Positions 8,701 to 16,038 of a DNA stretch of 64,000 nucleotides are shown here, piece by piece. This DNA is from Microbacterium nymphoidis (GTDB taxonomy: Bacteria > Actinomycetota > Actinomycetes > Actinomycetales > Microbacteriaceae). The stretch lies in assembly GCF_021044885.1 (NCBI RefSeq), contig NZ_JAJNOD010000001.1, positions 992,001 to 1,056,000 on the forward strand, given 5' to 3'. The notes below the pieces were generated by a model that searched no databases, was not told the origin of the DNA, and was given only the letters and a program-made list of their open reading frames with translations. The number at the start of each line of letters is the position of its first letter. Positions within the stretch are counted from its first letter, which is position 1. Position numbers and translations under genes: made by a program.

Positions 8701-8949
8701 GCCGCGCAGCACTGCGAGGTCGCTGTGCGCGTGCATGTCGATGAATCCCGGCGCCAGCGCCAGGCCCCGGGCGTCGATCTCCACCGCGTTCCCGGACAGT
8801 CGCAGGGGCTGTCCGATCGCGACGATCCGCGCGCCTTCGACGGCGACGTCCGCCACGTATCGCGGGTCTCCGGACCCGTCCACAACCGTCGCTCCGCGAT
8901 ACACGCGGACGTCCTTCTCCGCGCTGAGCGCGATCTCGTTCAGAAGCAC
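5758..8949 (-). CDS. fusion of N-acyl-D-amino-acid deacylase and GH20 beta-N-acetylhexosaminidase
   Basis: One uninterrupted frame of 1063 aa joins two enzymes. Residues about 10-500 are an amidohydrolase of the D-aminoacylase group: FIDMHAHSD metal motif, HLTHATMNF, DTYPYLPGATT, and GGSDGILIGG with the catalytic Asp. Residues about 555-1063 are glycoside hydrolase family 20: HLHLTDDQGW, VVPEAEFPGH, and IGGDEVP with the Asp-Glu catalytic pair. No signal peptide is visible, so both act in the cytosol on imported material. GTG at 8949 is preferred because it overlaps the upstream stop by 10 bp; a GTG-type extension to 9018 is possible but would overlap by 79 bp. In the deacylase half, GQDG stands where many D-aminoacylases have an N-C-G metal-ligand segment. 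Confidence 0.88.
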   Translation of the reverse strand: MLLNEIALSAEKDVRVYRGATVVDGSGDPRYVADVAVEGARIVAIGQPLRLSGNAVEIDARGLALAPGFIDMHAHSDLAVLRGADHGAKLLQGVTTEVLGQDGLGYAPVDDTVAAAVAAQITGWNGPIDTAAMPWRSVAQYRAAIDVATAGNAAVLVPQGNLRMLVVGHDPRPATEPEIAEMCRILGEAMDEGAFGMSSGLTYTPGMYASTEELIALCRVVAERGGYWAPHTRSYGGAALDAFREALDIGRATGCPVHLTHATMNFAPNRGRAGELLALVDAAIADGVDVTLDTYPYLPGATTLAALLPSTLSAGGDLLARLQTLTQEDREWLRVQLDEVGCDGFHGEVADWAAIEISGVRDPANAGYVGRTIADIASASGARPVDVVIDLLVRDELATGVLMHIGDEANVREIMAHPAHTGGSDGILIGGKPHPRGYGTFPRYLGHYVREVGVLSLEEAVRHLAATPARRLGLDRGDAPRGVIRVGATADLVLFDPDEVIDGATFAAPRTAPSGIREVLVAGQVVVAAGELTGATPGRALAHQPAAHRAVVPRVDATIDPRGAVSLANLRVVAGEGLDAAVLQGFLDREGAASAPVDVHVTIADLAPGAFSVTVDAEGVRVVGGDAAGALYGVIVLDQLREPEDVSHPVPFGSWSSAPAYEWRGLMLDVARHFRPVEDVLRIIDLLARHRMNVFHLHLTDDQGWRFEVPGWPLLTTRGGVRSGTKHGHGPLAQVVMGEHRGWYTAADLRRIDDYAAARGITVVPEAEFPGHVQAALAAYPDLGNLDAAAAEAEPWHSFGLNPHTLNLEEGTLQFARDALDVLIDCFRSELIGIGGDEVPTAQWAASPRVGERMAELGIDDTHGVQPWYTAQLAAHLASRGRRAFAWDEVLAGPTPDGVVIAAWRGPVAAEVALERGFECVACPDMMLYLDYRQSESLEEPIPVGPPLTLAGAWQTRIPEGCLGGQANLWTEHIFSRDRADFALFPRLSAIAERLWLGGTPGDLAEFESRLAVQLRRLAAWGVAYRPLDGPRPEQRLPGVPGSPRTLAEREAVVAELVADLRP

Positions 8950-10151
8950 GTCGCCACCGCCCCGATGACGAGGGGGTCGTCCGCATCGGGGTCGTCCACG
9001 AGCGGGATCACCCGCCACTTGTCCAGCGCCGTGCAGGGGTGGGACAGGCCCAGACGCACGACCTCGCCGACCGCCGGGGCCTCACCGTCGGTGCGCAGGA
9101 ACGCATGCTGGTCATTGAGGCCCGTGATGCGCGCATCCAGTGGCCCGCGACCCACGAGGAGCTGGACCTCCGGCAGATCGATGTCGAAGGAGACGTCGCG
9201 CCGTCCGGCGTCGAGCAGCGCCAGACCGGGTTCGGGCTGGGACACGACCCGGCTGAAGACGTGCATCGCGGAGTGCAGCCGCTCTGCGCCCACAGCGGTG
9301 CCGAAGGGGCTCTCACGCCGGTACAGTCCGTCGTCGTGCACCTGGTAGGCGCCGGATCGCACGATGACGTCCGCGTCCGATCGACCGCCGAGAATGGCGG
9401 CGACGCGGTCCGGCCACTCGCTGCCTCCCGCGGAGAGGATCGGGCGGCCGGGAACCAGATGAGCGACCCGCTCGTGGACCGCGAGCAGTTCGCGCAGGAA
9501 CACGTCGACCTCGGCGACGTCCTCGCGGGTCGCGCCGAACAGCCCCTCGTAGCCCGCGACACCCGCAAACGTGAGGTTCGGCTCCGCGGCGATGGCCTCG
9601 GCGACCGCGACCGCCGCGTCGGAGCCGCGAGCGCCGGTGCGCCCATCGGCGCCGCCCACATCCACCATGACTTCGAGGGGCGCGGGTCCGGTGTGCCGCG
9701 CCAACCGCGCGACCGTGGCCGGCGAGTCGGCCCACACCACGATGCGCACCCCGCGCGCGGCGTGCTCCGAGAACCGCGTGGCCGCAGCGATGTCGGTGAG
9801 GTCGTTGGCCAGCAGGATGCGCTGCACCCCGACGGAGACCGCCAGCTCCACCTGCCAGGGCGTGGCCAGAGTGATCCCCCACGCCCCTTCGGCCAGCAGC
9901 CGCTGCCAGAGCGCGGGCGACATCGTCGTCTTGCCGTGCGGCGCCAGCTGGACGCCGGCCTCTCGGGCCCAACCTGCGACGGTGCGCTCGTTGTGGCCGA
10001 GCGCTTCGGTACCCAGCACCAGCACGGGAGTGATGAACTCGCTGAGACGTGCGCGGGCGGTGTGGACGTCGGAGAGGGCGGAGCCCCAGAGGCGAGGGGG
10101 GAATGCTTTCGCCCAGGGACCGAGAACGGGATCGGGGACAGTCATCGTCAC
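8940..10151 (-). CDS. fold-type III PLP enzyme, D-serine dehydratase/D-threonine aldolase family
   Basis: Cytosolic PLP enzyme, 403 aa, with an alanine-racemase-like N-terminal barrel. The lysine of VQLAPHGKTTMSPAL (near residue 72) should bind PLP. The C-terminal LGLSHPCTALDKW supplies the His and Cys that bind zinc in D-serine dehydratases and related aldolases. It likely deaminates or cleaves a D-hydroxy amino acid such as D-serine or D-threonine; the exact substrate is not readable. It directly precedes the deacylase-GH20 gene with a 10-bp overlap, so freed D-amino acids could be passed on. TAAACT lies 6 nt before the GTG with no Shine-Dalgarno, which suggests a leaderless transcript. RidA is divergent, 58 bp away. 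Confidence 0.88.
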   Translation of the reverse strand: MTMTVPDPVLGPWAKAFPPRLWGSALSDVHTARARLSEFITPVLVLGTEALGHNERTVAGWAREAGVQLAPHGKTTMSPALWQRLLAEGAWGITLATPWQVELAVSVGVQRILLANDLTDIAAATRFSEHAARGVRIVVWADSPATVARLARHTGPAPLEVMVDVGGADGRTGARGSDAAVAVAEAIAAEPNLTFAGVAGYEGLFGATREDVAEVDVFLRELLAVHERVAHLVPGRPILSAGGSEWPDRVAAILGGRSDADVIVRSGAYQVHDDGLYRRESPFGTAVGAERLHSAMHVFSRVVSQPEPGLALLDAGRRDVSFDIDLPEVQLLVGRGPLDARITGLNDQHAFLRTDGEAPAVGEVVRLGLSHPCTALDKWRVIPLVDDPDADDPLVIGAVATCF

Positions 10152-10209
10152 GGGATCAGTTTAGGCAGTACGCCGAACAAATTCGCCAGCGCCCCGTATT
10201 CTTACTGTC
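10152..10209. promoter_or_regulatory. divergent promoter region with two leaderless-type -10 boxes
   Basis: This 58-bp gap separates the PLP enzyme (minus) from RidA (plus). On the minus strand TAAACT ends 6 nt before the GTG at 10151. On the plus strand TATTCT at 10197-10202 ends 7 nt before the ATG at 10210. Neither start has a Shine-Dalgarno, so both mRNAs probably begin at or next to the start codon. Confidence 0.55.
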
Positions 10210-10617
10210 ATGAGCACCAAGATCGAGGTCCGCACCGACAACGCCCCCGCCCCCGCCCACACCTTCTCGCAGGGTGTCCGCAAGGGCCCGATCGTCCAGG
10301 TCTCCGGCCAGGGGCCGGTCGATCCCGCGACCAGCGAGTACCTCTTCCCCGGAGACGTCGCCGCGCAGACCATCCGCACGCTGGAGAACGTCAAGGCCAT
10401 CGTCGAGGCGTCCGGCGCCACGTTCGACGACGTCATCATGCTGCGCGTGTACCTCACCAAGCGTGAGGACTTCTCGATCATGAACGACGCCTACGGCGAG
10501 TTCGTCAGCAAGCACACCACCGGGGGCGTTCTGCCCAGTCGCACCACCGTCTTCACGGGGCTGCCCCGCGAAGAGATGCTCGTCGAGATCGACGCGATCG
10601 CCGTGGTGTCCGACTGA
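10210..10617 (+). CDS. RidA family reactive enamine/imine deaminase
   Basis: Small cytosolic YjgF/YER057c/UK114 family protein, 135 aa, the usual family length. The family hydrolyses reactive 2-aminoacrylate and related enamines or imines released by PLP dehydratases. Visible family features include QVSGQGPVDPAT near the N-terminus, SGATFDDVIMLRVYLT in the middle, and the C-terminal LPSRTTVFTGLPREEMLVEI, whose Arg is the expected carboxylate binder. It is divergent from a D-serine dehydratase-like gene, exactly the type of enzyme that makes its substrate. The start lacks a ribosome site and appears leaderless. A strong terminator follows. Confidence 0.93.
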   Translation: MSTKIEVRTDNAPAPAHTFSQGVRKGPIVQVSGQGPVDPATSEYLFPGDVAAQTIRTLENVKAIVEASGATFDDVIMLRVYLTKREDFSIMNDAYGEFVSKHTTGGVLPSRTTVFTGLPREEMLVEIDAIAVVSD

Positions 10618-10634
10618 ACGAACCCCGTCGAGAT

Positions 10635-10671
10635 CACGAACGCCCGGAGCCGCTGGCTCCGGGCGTTCGTG
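10635..10671 (+). terminator. hairpin terminator after ridA
   Basis: A perfect 17-bp stem with a GCT loop: CACGAACGCCCGGAGCC at 10635-10651 pairs with GGCTCCGGGCGTTCGTG at 10655-10671. It starts 17 nt after the RidA stop codon. There is no T-tract, as is common in high-GC actinobacteria. Confidence 0.8.
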
Positions 10672-10785
10672 CCTGTCCGGGGCGTCCGCCACGAGACGTG
10701 GCGAAATCGTGATACGCGTGAGCCCCGCACGGGGGTGGTGCGAACTTACGATAGGCGTGGCGACGAATGACCAGGGGGTTCCGCC

Positions 10786-12360
10786 ATGACCGATCACGAT
10801 CAGCCCGAGCACACCACGTCGGGTGACGACGCGACTGCTGCCGATGCCACCGTGGGCGAGAACGCCGCGACCGCGGCGTCGGGTGCGGACACCGCCGCCG
10901 CGGACGGCGACGCGGCTGAGCCCGTCGCCGTCGAGACCGTTGCGGCACCTGTCGCCGCTGAGCCGACGCTGACAGCGCTGCCGCAGGCCGCTGACACCCC
11001 GGTCGCCGTCTGGGTCGACGCCGAGCCGAAGAAGCGTCGCAGGCGCTGGCCGTGGGTCTTCCTGCCGGCCGCCGGTGTCGCCGCCGGACTCGTGATCGCC
11101 TCGACCACGCTCATCGCACCGGGCGTGAGCGCCTCCGGCGTTCCGATCGGCGGTCTCACCCCGACTGCTGCGGCCAACGCGATCACCGATCGTCTGGCCT
11201 CCACCACGATCGAGCTCACCGGCGACGGTGAGAAGGTCACGCTGAGCGCGGCCGACCTCGGCGCCACGATCGACGCCGGCGCCCTGGCCGATGCCGCGCA
11301 CCGCGACGCTCCGCTGTGGAAGCTGGACGCCTGGAACTCGGCGGCAGACACCGGCGCCGTGACCATCGATGAGGACAAGGCCGAGGCTGCACTGCGCGCG
11401 GCACTTCCCGACGCTTTCGTCGCGGCCACGGATGCCGAGGTGACGTTCGCCGACGGCTCGTACCACGTGAAGCCCGCCGCAGACGGCTCGGGGATCGATG
11501 TGGACGGCCTTCGTGCCGCGCTGCAGTCTGCGCTCGAGAACGGTAAGACCGTCGCTCAGGCGTCGGCCAAGCCGGAGACTCTCACTCCCGCCGTCTCCAC
11601 CGAGGCGGCTCAGGCTGCAGCAGACAAGCTCAACGGGCTGGTCTCGACGATCGGCTTCTACGTCGGCGACGAGCGCACCGTGCCGGTCGACGCCGCCACC
11701 GCCGCATCGTGGCTGAAGCCCACCATCGACGACTCCGGCGCGCTCACCATCGAGGTGGATGAGGCGGCGCTGGCGAAGGTCCTGCCGACGCTCGCCGAGA
11801 AGGTCGATCGCGCGGCCGTCAACGGCACCGAGATCGTCAACAAGTGGGGCGATCTCGTCGAGGAGGGCGAGCCCTCGCGCACGGGACGAAAGCTCGGTGA
11901 CACGTCCAAGCTGGCGGCGGCGTTCGCCCAGCAGGTGGCCGCCGGCGACGGCAAGCTGGTTCTGCCTGTCGAGGAGACCCAGCCGGAGATCACGAAGGTC
12001 GAACGCCACATCGAGGTCAACCTCAGCGAGCAGCGCACCTACGTGTACGAGAACGGCAAGGCGATCCGCACGTTCAGCATCTCCTCGGGTGCCGCCGGTC
12101 ACGAGACGCACACCGGTGAGTTCACGATCTTCGCCCACGTCCCCATGCAGGACATGGGCTGTGTCGACGGCTACGACTACTGCACGAAGGACGTCCCCAC
12201 GGTGATGTACTTCAACGGCGACGAGGCCTTCCACGGCACGTACTGGCACAACAACTTCGGCACGCCGATGAGCCACGGCTGCATCAACATGCGTGAGGAC
12301 GAGGCGCTGTGGCTCTACAACTGGGCAGCCGATGGCGTGAGCGTCAGCGTCCACTACTGA
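10786..12360 (+). CDS. L,D-transpeptidase with YkuD catalytic domain
   Basis: Membrane-anchored cell-wall enzyme of 524 aa that forms 3-3 peptide cross-links in peptidoglycan. An acidic, Ala-rich cytoplasmic N-terminus of about 80 residues is followed by a KKRRRRW basic patch and one membrane helix (WVFLPAAGVAAGLVIASTTL). Outside lie two repeated Ala-rich segments resembling PG_binding_4 domains (about 130-390). The C-terminal YkuD domain begins at VERHIEVNLSEQRTYVYENG and carries HGTYWHNNFG with MSHGCINM, whose Cys is the acyl acceptor. A GGGGG ribosome site lies upstream. The long disordered cytoplasmic tail is the least usual part. A hairpin follows the stop. Confidence 0.94.
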   Translation: MTDHDQPEHTTSGDDATAADATVGENAATAASGADTAAADGDAAEPVAVETVAAPVAAEPTLTALPQAADTPVAVWVDAEPKKRRRRWPWVFLPAAGVAAGLVIASTTLIAPGVSASGVPIGGLTPTAAANAITDRLASTTIELTGDGEKVTLSAADLGATIDAGALADAAHRDAPLWKLDAWNSAADTGAVTIDEDKAEAALRAALPDAFVAATDAEVTFADGSYHVKPAADGSGIDVDGLRAALQSALENGKTVAQASAKPETLTPAVSTEAAQAAADKLNGLVSTIGFYVGDERTVPVDAATAASWLKPTIDDSGALTIEVDEAALAKVLPTLAEKVDRAAVNGTEIVNKWGDLVEEGEPSRTGRKLGDTSKLAAAFAQQVAAGDGKLVLPVEETQPEITKVERHIEVNLSEQRTYVYENGKAIRTFSISSGAAGHETHTGEFTIFAHVPMQDMGCVDGYDYCTKDVPTVMYFNGDEAFHGTYWHNNFGTPMSHGCINMREDEALWLYNWAADGVSVSVHY

Positions 12361-12372
12361 GTCCTGATGATG

Positions 12373-12407
12373 GAACGGGCGTCGTCCTCTCCGGACGGCG
12401 CCCGTTC
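12373..12407 (+). terminator. hairpin after the L,D-transpeptidase gene
   Basis: GAACGGGCGTCGTCC at 12373-12387 pairs with GGACGGCGCCCGTTC at 12393-12407 with one mismatch, followed by TTC. It lies 12 nt after the stop codon. Confidence 0.75.
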
Positions 12408-12487
12408 TTCGTCGCAACACCGGGCGTTCACGGGTCGCTCATCCAGCCGATGACTTTCACAGAAACAACCCGGCCCAAAGTGTCAGT

Positions 12488-12502
12488 GGTAGCGGCTACC
12501 CT
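12488..12502 (+). promoter_or_regulatory. leaderless-type promoter with overlapping palindrome
   Basis: TACCCT at 12497-12502 ends 6 nt before the ATG at 12509, with no Shine-Dalgarno. It overlaps a perfect inverted repeat, GGTAGC-G-GCTACC (12488-12500), which could be an operator or could be chance. Confidence 0.5.
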
Positions 12503-12508
12503 GTGGCT

Positions 12509-12961
12509 ATGAGCGAACTGCGACTGGAAGAACTCGGCGCCAAGACCATCGTGGCGGTCAACAACCTCTCCCTGAAGCCAGGGCAGCAGCAGTTCCTTGC
12601 GCCGGTCTCGTACGACCTGGCCACCACTGTCGTCAACCCGCAGACCACCTGGCAGCGCGTCGTGCTGGACGGCGACCGTGTGGTCGGCTTCGTGAGCGCC
12701 AACTTCGACCACGACGCCACGGAGCCCCACTTCCAGTCGGTGTTGTGGCGCATCAACGTCGATGCCGATGCCCAGCGCAGCGGCGTCGGTCGCTTCGCCG
12801 TGGACGAGCTGCGCCGCGTCGCCGCTGAGCGCGGTTTCGACCACGTGGACGTCATCTACGAAGCGGGCGAAGACGGCCCGGAGCGCTTCTTCACGGCCGT
12901 CGGCTTCACGCCGGTGGGCGAGACCGAGTACAGCGAGGTCATCGCCACCGTCAAGGTCTGA
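12509..12961 (+). CDS. GNAT family N-acetyltransferase
   Basis: Cytosolic acetyl-CoA-dependent acyltransferase of the GNAT fold, 150 aa, full length for the family. The acetyl-CoA loop is seen as NVDADAQRSGVGRFAVDELR (about residues 85-104), a variant of the Q/RxxGxG/A motif A. FFTAVGFTPVGETEY near the C-terminus is the usual GNAT ending. The acceptor is unknown. The ATG at 12509 is preferred over the in-frame GTG at 12503 because TACCCT lies 6 nt upstream and no ribosome site is present. A 59-bp palindrome begins 6 nt after the stop. Confidence 0.88.
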   Translation: MSELRLEELGAKTIVAVNNLSLKPGQQQFLAPVSYDLATTVVNPQTTWQRVVLDGDRVVGFVSANFDHDATEPHFQSVLWRINVDADAQRSGVGRFAVDELRRVAAERGFDHVDVIYEAGEDGPERFFTAVGFTPVGETEYSEVIATVKV

Positions 12962-12966
12962 TCACT

Positions 12967-13025
12967 TTCATAGCGCGCAGATGGCTCCACACCCTCGTGG
13001 TTTGGAGCCATCTGCGCGCTATGAA
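12967..13025. repeat. 59-bp palindromic element, copy A
   Basis: Perfect 23-bp arms at 12967-12989 and 13003-13025, starting TTCATAGCGCGCA and ending TGCGCGCTATGAA. The inner part is GATGGCTCCA paired with TGGAGCCATC, and the 13-bp loop can pair further (ACC/GGT). It lies 6 nt after the GNAT gene and could terminate it. Five other 59-bp members occur in the window. The rest of the gap (13026-13190) has no recognised signal apart from a GAAAGG ribosome site at its end. Confidence 0.92.
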
Positions 13026-13190
13026 CCGTTAGCGGCTCCTCCCCCTCCCTCATGACGACGGGGGTTGTCCCGATTGGCGGCGTGGGCGTGGCCCCATGCG
13101 GCCCGCGGCGGCAGGCTGATCCCTCAGCGCGCCCGATCTGCTCGTGTTCCCGACGGATGAGGGCACGTCGCGCACGACGAAAGGGATGTC

Positions 13191-14168
13191 ATGGGAAGAA
13201 GGTCCACACCGCTGCCGGACGGCCTCGGCGCCGCATTCGATGTCGCTCTTGCCCGACGGCACGCGGTCAGCCGCGCGAGGCTCCGAGGCGGTGATCTCAT
13301 CGCGCCGTACTACGGCGTGCGCCTCGACGGTTCCCCGGAAGACCCGGCGCAGATGCCCGCGTCGCCATACGAACGCCAGCGGCTGCAGCGTCGAACAGCT
13401 GCGCGGAACTATGCGCCGCGCCTGCACACCGGCCATTGCTTCAGCCATCAGACCGCGGCCTCGCTCTGGGACGCGCCCCTGCCCCTGGAACGCGACGGCG
13501 CGGGAGATCCCGTCGGTACACCCGCTCTGCACGTGACCGCGCTCGGTCATCTCGCGCAGCCGCGAACCGCCGGGGTGGTCGGGCATCGCTCGTACCTGTC
13601 TCTCACAGCGGTCGCCGAGGTCGACGGGCTCCGCGTCTCGTCCCCCGCCGCGACCTGGGCGTCGCTCGGCATGCTTTCCGTAACCGACCTCGTCGCCCTC
13701 GGAGATCACTTCTGCCGTCGGTGGCGAGACGGACGGGGTCGTCCGGATCCCGGTCGCGAGCCGCTTGCCACGCGGGAGGAACTGCGTCAGATGCTCGACG
13801 CGGGGCGACGAACCGGCGCAGAGAGGCTCCGCACGGCGTTGGAGCTCATCCGAGAGGACTCGTGGTCGCCGCGCGAGACCCGGGTGCGGCTCGCTCTCAT
13901 GCAGGCGGGTCTCCCGGAACCCGAGCTGAACGTCGATGTCTTCACGGAATCCGGTGCGTTCCTCGCCTGCGTCGACCTCGCCTACGTCCGCGAGCGCGTG
14001 GCCGTGGAGTACCACGGCATGCTGCACGCGCAGAGCTGGGCGCAGGACGTCGAACGAGCGGCTCGGCTGCGCGCCGCGGGCTGGGCGGTGGTCGAGATCA
14101 CCGCCCCTCTCCTGGAACACCCCGAGCTGGTGGCCGTCCGTGTTCGAGCAGCGCTGAGCCGTTCATAG
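13191..14168 (+). CDS. DUF559/VSR-like endonuclease-fold protein with AbiEi-like N-terminus
   Basis: A 325-aa protein of a family common in actinobacteria. The N-terminal half (about 15-180) has the layout of AbiEi-type antitoxin-like proteins, including HQTAASLWDAPLP and LRVSSPAATWASLG. The C-terminal half (about 225-325) matches the DUF559 PD-(D/E)XK fold: SPRETRVRLALMQAGLPEPE, then ACVDLAY and VAVEYHGMLH supply the acidic residues. No partner toxin is adjacent, so the function (DNA repair, defence or regulation) is unknown. A GAAAGG ribosome site supports the ATG. The gene is bracketed by two 59-bp palindromes, and the downstream one provides its last Ser codon and its TAG stop. Confidence 0.82.
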   Translation: MGRRSTPLPDGLGAAFDVALARRHAVSRARLRGGDLIAPYYGVRLDGSPEDPAQMPASPYERQRLQRRTAARNYAPRLHTGHCFSHQTAASLWDAPLPLERDGAGDPVGTPALHVTALGHLAQPRTAGVVGHRSYLSLTAVAEVDGLRVSSPAATWASLGMLSVTDLVALGDHFCRRWRDGRGRPDPGREPLATREELRQMLDAGRRTGAERLRTALELIREDSWSPRETRVRLALMQAGLPEPELNVDVFTESGAFLACVDLAYVRERVAVEYHGMLHAQSWAQDVERAARLRAAGWAVVEITAPLLEHPELVAVRVRAALSRS

Positions 14169-14220
14169 CGCGCAAATGGCTCCAAATCCCGGCGGATTGG
14201 AGCCATTTGCGCGCTATGAA
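14162..14220. repeat. 59-bp palindromic element, copy B
   Basis: Same ends as copy A (TTCATAGCGCGCA and TGCGCGCTATGAA), with inner AATGGCTCCA/TGGAGCCATT and further AATCC/GGATT pairing around a short loop. Compared with copy A, the G-C pair within GAT/ATC has become A-T on both arms, a compensated change. The left end overlaps the 3' end of the DUF559 gene and supplies its stop. It lies between convergent genes and may act as a bidirectional terminator. Confidence 0.93.
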
Positions 14221-14226
14221 ACCGAC

Positions 14227-16038
14227 CTAGACGAGAGTCTCCCGCCACGCCGCGTGCAGTTGAGCGAACTTGCCCGTCCCGGCGATCAGCGCCTCGGGGG
14301 TGTCGTCCTCGATGATGCGGCCGTGCTCCATGACGAGCACCCGGTCGGCGATCGCGACCGTCGACAGGCGGTGGGCGATGATGATCGCCGTGCGGTCGGC
14401 CAGCAGCGTCTCCAGGGCGTCCTGGATCTGCCGCTCGCTGGGCATGTCGAGCGATGCCGTCGCCTCATCGAGGATGAGCACGGCGGGATCGGCGAGGAAG
14501 GCGCGGGCGAAGGAGATGAGCTGGCGCTGACCCGCCGACACACGGCCACCACGCTTGTTGACGTCCGTGTCGTACCCGTCCGGCAGCGCCTGGATGAACC
14601 CGTCAGCACCGACGGCGCGCGCCGCCGCGATGACCTCGTCCAGCGTCGCATCGGGCTTTCCGAGTGCGATGTTGTCCGCGATCGTGCCGCTGAACAGGTA
14701 CGCCTCCTGCGTCACCATGACGATGGCACGACGAAGATCCTTCGGGTGCAGTTCGCGCAGATCGACGCCGTCCAGGCGCACGGCGCCCTTCGTGGGGTCG
14801 TAGAAGCGCGACACCAGCTTCGCAAGCGTGGACTTGCCCGCACCGGTGGTCCCCACCAGTGCGATCGTCTCCCCCGCCGGAATGGTCAGCGAGAAGTCCG
14901 GGAGGATCGTGCGGGCGTCGGAGTATCCGAACGTCACCGCATCGAACTCCAGTTCCCCGCGAGCGTCCCAGAGGTCCACCGGCTTCGCCGGGTCCGGAAC
15001 GGTCGGCGTCTCCTCGAGCACACCCGACACCTTCTCCAGCGCAGCCGTGGCCGACTGGTAGGAGTTCAGGAACATCGCGACGTCCTGCAGCGGACCGAAG
15101 AACTGCCGCACGTACAGCACCGCGGCAAGCAGCACACCGGCCGACATGGTCCCGTCGGGCACACGCAACGCGCCCCACAGCACGACGACGGCGAGTGTGA
15201 TCGCCGCGATGGCCATCATGCCCGGATCGAAGGTGCCGTACAGCTTCATCGAGCGCATGTTGACGTTGCGGTAGTCCGCGGACAGCCCGCTGAACTCCGT
15301 GTCGTTGCGCGGCTCGGTGCGGAACGCCTTCACTGCGCGAATGCCGGTCATCGTCTCGACGAACTTGACGATGACGCGTGCGCTGATCACTCGTGACTCA
15401 CGGAAGATCACCTGCGAGCGCGCGTAGAACCAGCGCATCAGGAGGTACAGCGGGATGCCGGCGAGCACCAGCACCACGCCGGACTGCCAGTCCAGGGTCA
15501 CGAGCATCACGAGAGTGAACACGGCATACAGCAGACCCGACACCAGCTGGTTCAGCCCGCCATCCAGGAGTTCCCGGATGGAGTCCAGGTCACTGGTCTG
15601 CCGCGAGATGATGCGCCCAGACGTGTACGACTCATGGAACTCCAGGCTCAGCCGCTGGGTGTGCAGGAAGATCCGCTTACGCAGATCCAGCATGATGCCC
15701 TGTGTGAGCTTGGCTGCGAGCACGGCATACCAGCCGATCAGCGCGGCGCCGCCGAGGCCGACCACGATGTACACCGCGACGACGACGAATGCGAGGCTCC
15801 AGTCGCCCTGCTCCACCGCGAGGGGCAGCGCATCGTCGATGCCCCAGGCGATCAGGCGGGGCGCGATGACCTGCATGATGGTCGAAGCCACCACCACGAT
15901 CGCGGTGAGGACGATGAGCCCACGGGTGGGCTTGATGAGCGAGCCCAGCAGGCGCAGCGACCGGCGACGGATCGCCCGGCTCTCCGCCTTGCTGTAGTCG
16001 ATGCGTTCTTCGCCCTGGGTTCCGGTGACAGAACTCAC
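14227..16038 (-). CDS. multidrug ABC exporter subunit (catalytic half, BmrD/LmrA type)
   Basis: ABC half-transporter of 603 aa with a type IV exporter membrane domain (six helices, about 30-320) fused to an ATPase (about 350-600). The ATPase has Walker [10 protein letters not shown], signature VSAGQRQL, and Walker [13 protein letters not shown] with an intact catalytic Glu. The IIAHRLST H-loop is intact. Its ATG overlaps the end of the upstream half-transporter by 4 bp, so the two are translated together and almost certainly form a heterodimer. The likely role is export of drugs or lipids; the substrate is not readable. Its end faces the DUF559 gene across palindrome B. Confidence 0.94.
   Translation of the reverse strand: MSSVTGTQGEERIDYSKAESRAIRRRSLRLLGSLIKPTRGLIVLTAIVVVASTIMQVIAPRLIAWGIDDALPLAVEQGDWSLAFVVVAVYIVVGLGGAALIGWYAVLAAKLTQGIMLDLRKRIFLHTQRLSLEFHESYTSGRIISRQTSDLDSIRELLDGGLNQLVSGLLYAVFTLVMLVTLDWQSGVVLVLAGIPLYLLMRWFYARSQVIFRESRVISARVIVKFVETMTGIRAVKAFRTEPRNDTEFSGLSADYRNVNMRSMKLYGTFDPGMMAIAAITLAVVVLWGALRVPDGTMSAGVLLAAVLYVRQFFGPLQDVAMFLNSYQSATAALEKVSGVLEETPTVPDPAKPVDLWDARGELEFDAVTFGYSDARTILPDFSLTIPAGETIALVGTTGAGKSTLAKLVSRFYDPTKGAVRLDGVDLRELHPKDLRRAIVMVTQEAYLFSGTIADNIALGKPDATLDEVIAAARAVGADGFIQALPDGYDTDVNKRGGRVSAGQRQLISFARAFLADPAVLILDEATASLDMPSERQIQDALETLLADRTAIIIAHRLSTVAIADRVLVMEHGRIIEDDTPEALIAGTGKFAQLHAAWRETLV

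Noticed and set aside
5758..8949. Two separate genes (deacylase and hexosaminidase)
   Set aside because: No stop codon or convincing internal ribosome site separates the halves, so one fused protein is the simplest reading.
10156..12420. Open frame of 754 codons opposite ridA and the L,D-transpeptidase
   Set aside because: Both plus-strand genes have clear catalytic motifs, and the reverse frame spans two terminators.
12967..13025. Treating the 59-bp palindromes as ordinary independent terminators
   Set aside because: Six copies share exact length and outer sequence, and one lies in a divergent promoter gap (20340-20398) where no terminator is needed.
13191..14168. Toxin-antitoxin pair around the AbiEi-like protein
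   Set aside because: No AbiEii-like nucleotidyltransferase toxin gene lies on either side; only one gene fits between the palindromes.
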